The notes below the pieces were generated by a model. It was not told where the DNA came from. It worked only from the letters and a program-made list of their open reading frames with translations, and did no database searches. The position numbers were made by a program, and so were the translations under genes. DNA of 6,860 nt, from the NCBI GenBank assembly GCA_019308145.1, contig JAFDIG010000115.1:1-6860 (forward strand), read 5' to 3'. Source of the stretch: Deltaproteobacteria bacterium (lineage in GTDB: Bacteria > Desulfobacterota > JAFDIG01). Of the stretch, positions 1 through 6,582 are shown piece after piece; position 1 is the stretch's first letter; each line of letters begins with the position of its first letter.

Positions 1-150
1 AAATTTCAATTTGGAAAAGATAAAAAAGAAGGTGTTGTTACCAAGATTTTTCCAAAATCTATATATTTGAAAGTTGATTTTCCCAGGCATAAGGGTAAGA
101 TAATAAAAAGAAAGATTCATACCCTTGAAGGGTCAAAGAAAAAGAAATAA
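1..150 (+). CDS. 3' end of a small basic hypothetical protein (partial)
   Basis: Frame 1 is open from the window edge to a TAA at 148-150, giving the last 49 residues of a protein whose start lies outside. The visible part is strongly basic. It contains a beta-rich stretch (EGVVTKIFPKSIYLKVDFP, residues 10-28 of the fragment), then RHKGKIIKRK and a lysine-rich tail ending in KKKK. The pattern resembles a small SH3-like or KOW-like barrel that could bind nucleic acid, but I do not recognise a named family and this is inference. The stop lies 16 nt before the GTPase start with no terminator between, so the two are probably co-transcribed. It is real coding sequence rather than chance because it is in phase up to a well-placed stop and the next gene has its own Shine-Dalgarno. 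Confidence 0.6.
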   Translation, partial: KFQFGKDKKEGVVTKIFPKSIYLKVDFPRHKGKIIKRKIHTLEGSKKKK

Positions 151-166
151 AAAATAGGAGTCAGTA

Positions 167-1153
167 ATGCCTGCCAACTTACCACCCCATTATCATGAGG
201 CGGAAAAGGTTTTTAGGGAGGCTAAAACCACTGAAGAGAAAATAGAGGCCATCAAAACTATGATGGCTATTATACCTAAACATAAAGGAACCGATAAGTT
301 AAGGGGCGAGCTTAGGAGGAAGCTTTCAAAACTTAAAGAAGAGGAACAGCAAAGAAAAAAAAGAGGGAAAAAGGGTTCTCTTTACAATATTGAAAGAGAA
401 GGAGCAGGGCAGGTTGCTATTGTTGGTCTTCCTAATTCTGGAAAATCTCAAATCGTGTCTGCTTTAACCTCTGCACCAGTAGAAATAGCAGATTACCCTT
501 TCTCCACAAGAACTCCTGTCCCTGGAATGATGACCTTTGAAAATGTTCGTATCCAGCTTATAGATCTCCCCCCGATTGAAGATGAATTTGCCAAAAGCTG
601 GCTTTCTGGCATCTTACGAAACTGTGACTTAATATTACTGGTTGTTGATGGTACTGAGGAACCAGCAATAGAATCAGAAATAATTTTAGATGAACTTTTA
701 AATCGTTATAAAATTAAAGCTATTACTCCCGAGGAAGAAGAAGTTAAGATTGGGAACATTACTAAAAGGGTGCTTATTGTTGTAAATAAGATAGATCTTT
801 TAGATTCAGATGAAAAATTTAAGGATCTGGAAAAGAGCTTGCCTAAGCGTTTTCCTTTTGTAAAAATTTCAGCAAAGACTGGTCAAAATCTTGATATATT
901 GAAAAGATCTATTTTTGATCTTCTAAATATTATAAGGATATATACTAAATCGCCAGGTAAGGAGCCTGATCTAAAAGATCCTGTCATATTAAAAAAAGGT
1001 AGTACTGTTTTAGATTTTGCACGCCAGATACATAAGGATTTTGCAAAAAAATTAAAATATGCGAGGATATGGGGAAAAAATACCTATGCTGGACAAAGGA
1101 TCCAGAAAGATTACATACTTCATGATGAAGATGTTGTAGAGTTGCATATTTAA
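167..1153 (+). CDS. DRG/Obg-like GTPase with C-terminal TGS domain
   Basis: A 328-residue P-loop GTPase of the TRAFAC class, Obg/DRG type. Residues 1-80 form a charged, largely helical N-terminal region rich in Lys/Glu (about 45-70 is very basic), like the helical extension of DRG proteins. The G domain follows: G1 is GLPNSGKS (87-94), the G2 region is YPFSTRTP (110-117), G3 is DLPP (133-136), G4 is NKID (207-210) and G5 is SAK (235-237). Residues about 271-328 are a TGS domain with the typical KKGSTVLDFARQIHKDF and HDEDVVELH segments. DRG/Obg relatives act in translation or ribosome function; the exact role of this bacterial clade is not known to me. AGGAG at 156-160 lies 6 nt before the ATG and supports this start. 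G3 has Pro where DxxG normally has Gly. pyrF follows after 28 nt. Confidence 0.88.
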   Translation: MPANLPPHYHEAEKVFREAKTTEEKIEAIKTMMAIIPKHKGTDKLRGELRRKLSKLKEEEQQRKKRGKKGSLYNIEREGAGQVAIVGLPNSGKSQIVSALTSAPVEIADYPFSTRTPVPGMMTFENVRIQLIDLPPIEDEFAKSWLSGILRNCDLILLVVDGTEEPAIESEIILDELLNRYKIKAITPEEEEVKIGNITKRVLIVVNKIDLLDSDEKFKDLEKSLPKRFPFVKISAKTGQNLDILKRSIFDLLNIIRIYTKSPGKEPDLKDPVILKKGSTVLDFARQIHKDFAKKLKYARIWGKNTYAGQRIQKDYILHDEDVVELHI

Positions 1154-1181
1154 AACCCTTCTCCCAAAATTTTTTAAATAG

Positions 1182-1904
1182 ATGAACAAAGCAAAAGAAA
1201 AACTTATTCTTGCCCTTGATATCGATAATACTTCAAAAGCTATTGAACTTATCGAATTGCTTAAAGATTATATTGGAATATTCAAAATAGGCAAACAACT
1301 CTTTACTCGTTTAGGCCCTGAAATCATAAGAATAATCCAGAAAAAAGGTGGTAAAGTATTTCTTGACTTAAAATTCTTTGATATCCCTAATACTGTAAAA
1401 AAGGCTGTAAAAGAAGCAACCTTTCATAAGGTGAGCATGTTTACAATTCATGCGATGGGCGGAAGAAAGATGATCAAAGAAGCAGTGAAAAGTTGCATTG
1501 ACTCTGCTAATATGCTCAAAATACCACGTCCCCTTGTTTTAGCTGTTACTCTTCTTACCAGTTTTGATGAAAAAGGAATCCATGAAATAGGGATCTCTGG
1601 GAGTATTGAGGAAAATGTTCTGAAATTAGCGAGACTCTCTATGGAAGCAGGTGCAGATGGTGTGATTGCTTCTCCAAAAGAGATAAAACTTATTAGAAAA
1701 GAATGCGGAGATAAATTTTTAATAGTTACTCCTGGAATAAGACCATCTTCGATCAATAAGGATGATCAAGTAAGAACCATGACCCCATCAGAGGCTATAA
1801 AAGAAGGTGCAGACTATATTGTTGTTGGCCGACCGATACTTTTGGCTGAAGATCCTGTTGAGGAAGCAAAAAAGATCATTAATAATGTAAAGGATTCTTT
1901 TTAA
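1182..1904 (+). CDS. pyrF: orotidine 5'-phosphate decarboxylase
   Basis: A 240-residue OMP decarboxylase that converts OMP to UMP, the last step of de novo pyrimidine synthesis, in the cytosol. It is a single TIM-barrel domain of the usual length for the short bacterial type. Visible active-site features are ALDID (11-15, with Asp13), FKIGKQLF (34-41, Lys36), the signature DLKFFDIPNTV (62-72, giving catalytic Asp62, Lys64 and Asp67), TPGIR (183-187) and the phosphate-binding VGRPI (215-219). The ATG is directly preceded by an in-frame TAG at 1179-1181, so no earlier start exists. No clear Shine-Dalgarno precedes it, so translation may depend on coupling to the GTPase gene 28 nt upstream. Its last 26 nt overlap the end of kdsB on the other strand. 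Confidence 0.95.
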   Translation: MNKAKEKLILALDIDNTSKAIELIELLKDYIGIFKIGKQLFTRLGPEIIRIIQKKGGKVFLDLKFFDIPNTVKKAVKEATFHKVSMFTIHAMGGRKMIKEAVKSCIDSANMLKIPRPLVLAVTLLTSFDEKGIHEIGISGSIEENVLKLARLSMEAGADGVIASPKEIKLIRKECGDKFLIVTPGIRPSSINKDDQVRTMTPSEAIKEGADYIVVGRPILLAEDPVEEAKKIINNVKDSF

Positions 1905-2634
1905 GAAAAGTTTCAACTTTTTTAATATCTTCTGGCTTGTCCACACCTATTGTATTTGCTTCAACCTTTACTGTTTTTATTTTAAAACCATTTTCTATAA
2001 CCCTTAACTGCTCTAATCTTTCAGAAATTTCAAGAGAGCTTGGGGGAAGAGATGTTAGAAGCATGAGGAAATCTTTTCTGTACCCATACAATCCTATATG
2101 TTTAAGATAACCTGTTATTTTTTTATCATGCCCCATCTTGCCTGGATAAGGTATGGGAAAACGAGAGAAGTATATAGCCTCTTCCTTATTATTTACAACA
2201 ACCTTCACTACATCAGGATCATCAAGTTCATCCTGACTTTTTATAGATGAGACGAGGGTAGTCATAACTATTTTAGAATCTTTAAAAAATGGTTTAGATA
2301 AGGCATTTAACATATCTGGGTGAACAAGAGGTTCATCTCCTTGGATATTGAGTATAATATCTGCATCAATACCTCTTGCTACTTCCGCAACTCGATCTGT
2401 TCCTGAGGGAAGTGTAGAGTCTGTCATAACTACATTTCCTCCAAAACCTTCCACAACATCTTTTATTCTTTCATTATCTGTTGCAACAATAAGTTTGTTG
2501 ATAGCCGAGGCTTTTAAAGCTCTTTCGTATACGTGCTGAATCATTGGTTTGCCACTTATAATTGCAAGAGGTTTCCCTGGAAAGCGAGTGGAATGAAAAC
2601 GGGCAGGGATAACGCCTAAAATAAAAAGACCCAC
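1879..2634 (-). CDS. kdsB: 3-deoxy-manno-octulosonate cytidylyltransferase (CMP-KDO synthetase)
   Basis: A 251-residue nucleotidyltransferase that activates KDO with CTP to CMP-KDO for the lipopolysaccharide inner core, in the cytosol. Family motifs are all present: IPARFHSTRFPGKPL (9-23, nucleotide binding), IVATDNERI (49-57), GTDRVAEVA (78-86), NIQGDEP (96-102, with metal-binding Asp100), YFSRFPIPYP (155-164), KHIGLYGYR (178-186), LEQLR (207-211) and VDKPED (231-236). Length matches the family. The start codon is GTG (2634-2632), chosen because it puts the first beta strand at the usual distance from the terminus; the Shine-Dalgarno is weak (GAG about 10 nt away). It lies 26 nt downstream of the FHA-GAF-HD-GYP gene on the same strand and is probably co-transcribed. 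Its 3' end runs into pyrF with no terminator. Confidence 0.95.
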   Translation of the reverse strand: MGLFILGVIPARFHSTRFPGKPLAIISGKPMIQHVYERALKASAINKLIVATDNERIKDVVEGFGGNVVMTDSTLPSGTDRVAEVARGIDADIILNIQGDEPLVHPDMLNALSKPFFKDSKIVMTTLVSSIKSQDELDDPDVVKVVVNNKEEAIYFSRFPIPYPGKMGHDKKITGYLKHIGLYGYRKDFLMLLTSLPPSSLEISERLEQLRVIENGFKIKTVKVEANTIGVDKPEDIKKVETFLKKNPLHY

Positions 2635-2660
2635 GGTTTCTTTTCTCTTTCCTAATTAGT

Positions 2661-4214
2661 TCACGTTTTATTTTTCTTTTGAAAATTGATTAATAATCCT
2701 TTATTATATAGAGATATAAATGCGTCTACTACTTTAGGATCAAACTGAATAGATGAAGAACGTTGAATTTCGTCTAATGCCTCTTTTTCATTATATTTTC
2801 CCCTGTATTGACGATCAGAAGTAAGAGCATCAAATGTATCAGCAACGGCTATAATGCGAGCGGAAAGGGGGATATCCTCTCCTTTAAGCCCGTCAGGATA
2901 TCCCTTGCCATTATACCATTCATGATGACCCCTGACCCCTTCAAGCACATCACCAAAATTACTTATAGGGGAAAGTATCTGCTCGCCTATTATTGGGTGA
3001 AGTTTAATTAAGTTAAACTCTGTATCTGTTAAAGGTGAAACCTTTTTTAATATTGCTTCATCAACTCCTATTTTTCCAATATCATGAAGTAACCCTGTAA
3101 GCTTTATAATCCTTTTTTCTCTTTCATCCATTCCCATTTCAATTGCTATGAGTTCGGAGATATTTGCTACTCGTTCTGAATGGCCATAGGTATATTTGTC
3201 TTTTGCATCAATAGCAGCTGTTAAAGCCTTAACTGTTTCAAAAAACATTTTTTGGATATTTTCATAAAGAGAGGCGTGCTCAATGCCAACCGCTGCATGA
3301 TGTGCTAATGCTGTGAGTAGTTCTAAATCGTCTTGCGTAAATGAGTAGGGCAAATCAGTATTATCTACATGAATTAATCCTATCACTTCATCAGCTTTCC
3401 ATAACGGAACACACATTGCAGAACGAATCCCTGACAATTGAAGGGTTTCAGAATTAGAAAACCTAATATCATCAGAAACATCACTTATTAAAACAGCAAT
3501 TCGTTTTTTGACAACCTCATTTATTAAGGTTTTGCTAACCACTATATCTTTATTTGTTTTATTCCTGATCACCTTAGGAACAAGTTCACCTTTTTCATTC
3601 TTTAACATTAAAAAACCTTTTTCTGCTGAAATAGTTTGAAGAACTTGATCCATGATAATTTCAAGCAGACGAGGTAATTCAATAGTAGAATTAAGAGCCC
3701 TTGCTACTTTGTATAAAACCACTAAGCTTTGTTCCCTTTTTGCTATTTTTAGACTCTCTTTATCTAAAGGCAACTCCAAAGGTTCAGGCCCTAAATGTAA
3801 AGTAGAGTAAAGGGATAGACCATCTTCTTGATGTTCCTCCATTGGAAATTTAAAATTATCAACATTTTTTATTACAGTATTTTTATTTTTAGCAAAAGGT
3901 TTATCTTCAAACAACACCTTAGATGTTGGGCCCTTTTTCCTTAACGTAAGCTTAACGTTACCAATTTTTATTTGGTCTCCAATATTCAATCTTTTTTCAT
4001 TTACAAGGATATTATTTACAAAGGTACCATTTTTGCTTTGAAGATCTTGGATATAAGGAATGCCATCCTTTATAATAATAAGACTATTTTGGCGAGAGGT
4101 TAAAGGATCGTGTAATACTATATCACACCTTTTTGATCTACCTATATAAGTCTTCTCTTGAGTAATATCATAAGTAAATTTTTGATTATTTGTTTCTATT
4201 AAAAGTTGGAACAT
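2661..4214 (-). CDS. FHA-GAF-HD-GYP signalling protein (putative c-di-GMP phosphodiesterase)
   Basis: A 517-residue soluble three-domain protein with no signal peptide or membrane segment. Residues about 1-93 are an FHA domain (YIGRSKRCDIVL 23-34, DPLTSRQNS 36-44, DLQSKNGTFVN 57-67), which binds phosphothreonine peptides. A linker to about 155 follows. Residues about 160-315 are a GAF domain (AEKGFLML 198-205, MCVPLWKADEVIGLIHVDN 267-285). Residues about 325-505 are HD-GYP with all signature residues: GHSERV (344-349), HDIGKIG (377-383), HP (406-407), HHE (430-432), GKGYPDGL (436-443) and ADTFDALTSDRQYR (458-471). This predicts hydrolysis of cyclic-di-GMP or a related dinucleotide, gated by the GAF ligand and phosphoprotein docking (inference). 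The FHA histidine of SRxH is Asn43. AAGGGG ends 5 nt before the ATG. It leads a likely operon with kdsB. Confidence 0.92.
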   Translation of the reverse strand: MFQLLIETNNQKFTYDITQEKTYIGRSKRCDIVLHDPLTSRQNSLIIIKDGIPYIQDLQSKNGTFVNNILVNEKRLNIGDQIKIGNVKLTLRKKGPTSKVLFEDKPFAKNKNTVIKNVDNFKFPMEEHQEDGLSLYSTLHLGPEPLELPLDKESLKIAKREQSLVVLYKVARALNSTIELPRLLEIIMDQVLQTISAEKGFLMLKNEKGELVPKVIRNKTNKDIVVSKTLINEVVKKRIAVLISDVSDDIRFSNSETLQLSGIRSAMCVPLWKADEVIGLIHVDNTDLPYSFTQDDLELLTALAHHAAVGIEHASLYENIQKMFFETVKALTAAIDAKDKYTYGHSERVANISELIAIEMGMDEREKRIIKLTGLLHDIGKIGVDEAILKKVSPLTDTEFNLIKLHPIIGEQILSPISNFGDVLEGVRGHHEWYNGKGYPDGLKGEDIPLSARIIAVADTFDALTSDRQYRGKYNEKEALDEIQRSSSIQFDPKVVDAFISLYNKGLLINFQKKNKT

Positions 4215-4381
4215 TTTGACCCCTTGCTTATTGTATTAAAACAAATAAAAAAATCAAGGAAAAAAGCTATATAAATTCAATATCATTAATTAATTTCAGT
4301 TCAAAATAAAATTTTTTATAAAAATTCTTTAAATAAAAAATTGTTTATTACAATAAGTTTTTATTAAATTCATTTATTTTC

Positions 4382-4410
4382 TTGACTAATATTAAGCAGA
4401 TGCTTAAATT
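4382..4410 (+). promoter_or_regulatory. sigma-70-type promoter of the metallo-hydrolase gene
   Basis: TTGACT (4382-4387, 5/6 to the -35 consensus) is followed after 16 nt by TTAAAT (4404-4409, 4/6), which has an extended -10 TG at 4401-4402. A 17-nt gap with TAAATT (4405-4410) is an equal alternative. The start of transcription would be near 4416. AGGAGG at 4420-4425 lies 6 nt before the ATG at 4432, so the leader is very short. Confidence 0.6.
4392..4407. promoter_or_regulatory. operator-like dyad inside the hydrolase promoter
   Basis: A perfect inverted repeat, TTAAGCA (4392-4398), a 2-nt centre, TGCTTAA (4401-4407), fills most of the spacer between the -35 and -10 elements and overlaps the -10. 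This is where a dimeric repressor would block RNA polymerase. The regulator is not identifiable from the window. A second copy was not seen elsewhere in the sequence. Confidence 0.4.
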
Positions 4411-4431
4411 AAAAAAATTAGGAGGAAAGAA

Positions 4432-5067
4432 ATGATAATAAAACAATTAGTTGTTGGGCCATTAGCTGCAAACTGCTTTATTATTGGTTGTGAAAATACA
4501 AGAGAAGCAGTGGTTATAGATCCAGGTGGGGATGTAAAAGAGATATTATGGACTCTTGTTGATGAAAAATTAAAAGTTAAATATATCATTAATACGCACG
4601 GACATTTTGACCATACTGGAGGTAATTATGAGTTAAAAAAAGCAACAGGAGCCCCTATAGTTATCCACCGATTAGATGCTTCAATGCTAAACAATATATC
4701 ACAAAGTGCAAATCGGTGGGGATTTAATATGCCTAACTCACCCTCTGCAGATATATTGGTTGATGAAGGAGATTTAATCTCCTTTGGCAACTATGGATTA
4801 AATGTATTACATACGCCAGGCCATACACCAGGGAGTATATCACTTTATGGGAATAGCGCTGTTTTTGTTGGTGATACACTTTTTGCTGGATCTATTGGGA
4901 GAACTGATTTCCCTGGAGGAGATTATCAGGCTTTGATCAATGCGGTAATTACAAAGATTTTTCCTTTAGGAGATGATGTTAAAGTATATCCTGGCCATGG
5001 TCCCTCCACGACTGTAGGGCAAGAAAGAAGAACAAATCCTTTTTTTCAGTCAGTGCAAAGGGTTTAA
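4432..5067 (+). CDS. metallo-beta-lactamase-fold hydrolase, glyoxalase II-like (YcbL type)
   Basis: A 211-residue single-domain metallo-beta-lactamase-fold protein. It has the full set of metal ligands of glyoxalase II-like enzymes: THGHFDH (55-61, giving His56, His58, Asp60 and His61), TPGHTPGS (128-135, His131), GDTLF (147-151, Asp148) and PGHGP (187-191, His189). GRTDFPGGD (156-164) is typical of the YcbL-like group. It lacks the C-terminal substrate domain of classical GloB, which is about 250 residues, so it is the short type. The likely reaction is hydrolysis of a thioester such as S-lactoylglutathione or another acyl-thiol; the true substrate is unknown. AGGAGG 6 nt before the ATG is a strong start signal. 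The gene stands alone with its own promoter, and the next gene is convergent. Confidence 0.9.
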   Translation: MIIKQLVVGPLAANCFIIGCENTREAVVIDPGGDVKEILWTLVDEKLKVKYIINTHGHFDHTGGNYELKKATGAPIVIHRLDASMLNNISQSANRWGFNMPNSPSADILVDEGDLISFGNYGLNVLHTPGHTPGSISLYGNSAVFVGDTLFAGSIGRTDFPGGDYQALINAVITKIFPLGDDVKVYPGHGPSTTVGQERRTNPFFQSVQRV

Positions 5068-5134
5068 TTAGTTCCCAAAAAAGTGAAGAGCGATTAATTG
5101 AAGTTAAAGAAGTTTTTGGTTAAAGACCTTAAGA

Positions 5135-5196
5135 GCGGGTTTTACACCCGGGTATCTAACATTCTCTTTTACGGTAAAATATAAAGTCCTACCCGC
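5135..5196. repeat. nested inverted repeats around GCGGGT...ACCCGC
   Basis: GCGGGT (5135-5140) is the reverse complement of ACCCGC (5191-5196), framing a 62-nt segment. Inside are ACCCGGGT (5146-5153), itself a palindrome able to pair with either outer arm, and TTTTAC-G-GTAAAA (5167-5179). The GC-rich arms stand out from the AT-rich surroundings, as in small dispersed intergenic repeats. Only one copy is in the window, so being a repeat is inference. Confidence 0.4.
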
Positions 5197-5198
5197 AA

Positions 5199-5227
5199 TT
5201 TTTCCCTCCCTCAAAGGGAGGGGAAAA
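5199..5227. repeat. strong palindrome, 13-bp stem with 3-nt loop
   Basis: The left arm 5199-5211 (TTTTTCCCTCCCT) pairs with the right arm 5215-5227 around the loop CAA, with a single T-G wobble at 5203/5223. A further purine run, GGAGGGGGG (5230-5238), follows. No U-tract follows the stem on either strand, so it does not look like an intrinsic terminator. The CCCTCCC/GGGAGGG composition resembles short mobile palindromes (REP/MITE-like) in bacterial intergenic DNA; copy number cannot be judged here. Confidence 0.5.
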
Positions 5228-5333
5228 AAGGAGGGGGGAATTAATAGGTGATATGAGTTTTCTTATTCTTACCTTAATCCTTCAGCATCAAGGAGAAGCA
5301 ATTTTTATTTAGTATAAAATTTAGTTTACTTTG

Positions 5334-6515
5334 TTATTGAAATTGCTTTATTACTTTTTCAAAGATAGGTAAAGAGTTATAAATCACTTCATCTTTTACA
5401 CAAAAAGCTATTCGGAAATAACCTGGTTTCCCAAATCCTTTCCCTGGTACGGCTAAAACCCTATTTTTTTGCAATTCCATAACAAAAGTTAGATCATCAC
5501 CAATAGGGGATTTCGGGAACATATAAAAAGCTCCCTGTGGTTTTATTACTTGATAGCCAAATTTGGTAAGGTTTTCATAAAGCAGATCCCTTTTGTTTTG
5601 ATAGACAGATCCATCTATAAATTGTCCATTTATCTTCATCAATACTCTTTGCATTATTGCTGGGGCATTAACAAATCCGAGGGTGCGGTTTGAAAAGACC
5701 ATTCCCTCTATTAAATCATCACAATCTTTAGCCAAGGGGCAAATAGCAATATAACCAATCCTTTCACCCGGCACTCCAAGGGATTTTGAAAATGAACCTA
5801 TAAGAATTGTATCAGGATAAATAGTGGGAATCTCAGGCAATTCAAGATTATCATAAATTATCTCCCTGTATGCCTCATCAGCTAAAATGTAAATGGCTTC
5901 ACCTTTTTCATCGCTTTTCTTTTTTAGGATTTCTGATAGCTCTTCCAAAGATGACTTTGAATATATTACCCCTGTTGGATTATTAGGGCTATTCACTATA
6001 ATCGCTTTTGTCCTACCTGTTATATTTGTTTTGATTTTATCAATATTAAGGGTAAAATCTTTATTAGTATCTACAAGCTTCATGATGCCACCATGATAAT
6101 CAATGTAAAATTTGTACTCTACAAAATAAGGATTTAGCACAATAACTTCATCTCCAGGATTGAGAATTGTTTTTAGTGCAACATTTAATCCACCAGCTGC
6201 ACCATTTGTCATAATGATATGTTCAACCGAGAAAGGTAAACCACTCTTTTTTTTAAGCATATCAGCAACTTTTTTCCTGGTTTCAGGATAGCCTGCATTT
6301 GGCATATAACGATGCATGCCATTAGCAGAGTTGATAATAATTCTTTTAAGCTCTTCTTGGAAAAATAAAGGAGGCTCCTCTACTGGATTTCCTAATGAAA
6401 AATCATATATATTCTCTTCACCATAAACTGCCTTTAGTTGCCCGGCAGAATCAAACATTTTTCTCACCCATGAAGATTCTTCTACCATTGCCTTGATTTT
6501 TTGTGAGATAGTCAT
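5334..6515 (-). CDS. PLP-dependent class I/II aminotransferase (annotated-type aspartate aminotransferase; probable aromatic role)
   Basis: A 393-residue fold-type I aminotransferase. It matches my memory of the PRK06836-type family labelled aspartate aminotransferase, including the N-terminal SSWVRKMF (14-21), DFSLGNP (38-44) and MPNAGYPE (71-78). Active-site features are TNGAAGGLN (103-111, cofactor phosphate), NPYFVEY (128-134), NSPNNPTG (175-182), DEAY (213-216), SFSKS with Schiff-base Lys244 (241-245), GERIGY with Arg252 (250-255) and FRIAF with the carboxylate-binding arginine Arg368 (367-371). It is full length and cytosolic. AGGAGGT (6527-6521) lies 5 nt before the ATG and fixes the start. 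Upstream on the same strand is an aromatic-rich leader ORF and two terminators, an arrangement that predicts control by aromatic amino acid supply. This in turn suggests transamination of phenylpyruvate, hydroxyphenylpyruvate or prephenate. Substrate is inferred, not shown. Confidence 0.93.
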   Translation of the reverse strand: MTISQKIKAMVEESSWVRKMFDSAGQLKAVYGEENIYDFSLGNPVEEPPLFFQEELKRIIINSANGMHRYMPNAGYPETRKKVADMLKKKSGLPFSVEHIIMTNGAAGGLNVALKTILNPGDEVIVLNPYFVEYKFYIDYHGGIMKLVDTNKDFTLNIDKIKTNITGRTKAIIVNSPNNPTGVIYSKSSLEELSEILKKKSDEKGEAIYILADEAYREIIYDNLELPEIPTIYPDTILIGSFSKSLGVPGERIGYIAICPLAKDCDDLIEGMVFSNRTLGFVNAPAIMQRVLMKINGQFIDGSVYQNKRDLLYENLTKFGYQVIKPQGAFYMFPKSPIGDDLTFVMELQKNRVLAVPGKGFGKPGYFRIAFCVKDEVIYNSLPIFEKVIKQFQ

Positions 6516-6582
6516 ATTTAACCTCCTCTGAAAAATTTTTATTTTTTAAAAAGAAACAATGAGTTAATTAGTTCATTTAACC

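Larger units (their letters stand above)
4215..4431. other. divergent AT-rich intergenic region
   Basis: About 217 nt of very AT-rich DNA lies between two divergent genes. On the plus side it ends with a clear promoter, dyad and Shine-Dalgarno for the hydrolase gene (listed separately). On the minus side the FHA-GAF-HD-GYP gene has only a modest candidate: TTGATT at 4257-4252, a 16-nt gap, then TACAAT at 4235-4230. This would leave a leader of under 10 nt and partly remove the Shine-Dalgarno, so the real promoter may lie further up. The 12-bp palindrome TTTTTATAAAAA sits at 4313-4324; in such AT-rich DNA it has little weight. No small ORF with a ribosome binding site is visible. Confidence 0.6.
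5068..5333. other. convergent intergenic gap with palindromic elements
   Basis: This 266-nt gap separates the 3' ends of the hydrolase and aminotransferase genes. It contains GC-rich palindromic segments at 5135-5240 (listed separately). I see no hairpin followed by a U-tract on either strand, so no canonical intrinsic terminator for either gene. A 19-codon ORF (ATG at 5253) has no convincing Shine-Dalgarno spacing and is not called. Confidence 0.55.

Noticed and set aside
1448..1756. 102-codon ORF on the minus strand inside pyrF
   Set aside because: It is antisense to a fully convincing pyrF with all its motifs, and its translation matches no family I know.
2348..3011. Two plus-strand ORFs (63 and 67 codons) at 2348-2539 and 2808-3011
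   Set aside because: Both are shadows of kdsB and of the HD-GYP domain, with no ribosome binding site or family resemblance.
4230..4257. Minus-strand promoter TTGATT-16-TACAAT for the FHA-GAF-HD-GYP gene
   Set aside because: The transcript would start about 9 nt from the ATG and cut into the Shine-Dalgarno; not called as a separate feature.
4404..4589. 61-codon minus-strand ORF across the hydrolase start
   Set aside because: It overlaps the promoter, Shine-Dalgarno and N-terminus of the well-supported hydrolase gene on the other strand.
5199..5227. Bidirectional intrinsic terminator for the convergent genes
   Set aside because: The stem is strong, but on both strands it is followed by A or mixed sequence instead of a U-tract.
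5253..5312. 19-codon plus-strand ORF with a G-rich run upstream
   Set aside because: The G-run is too far (about 14 nt) from the ATG and belongs to the palindromic element; no promoter or conserved feature supports translation.
5893..6096. 67-codon plus-strand ORF inside the aminotransferase gene
   Set aside because: Its hydrophobic composition comes from reading A/T-rich coding sequence on the other strand; it covers the conserved NNPTG region of the real gene.
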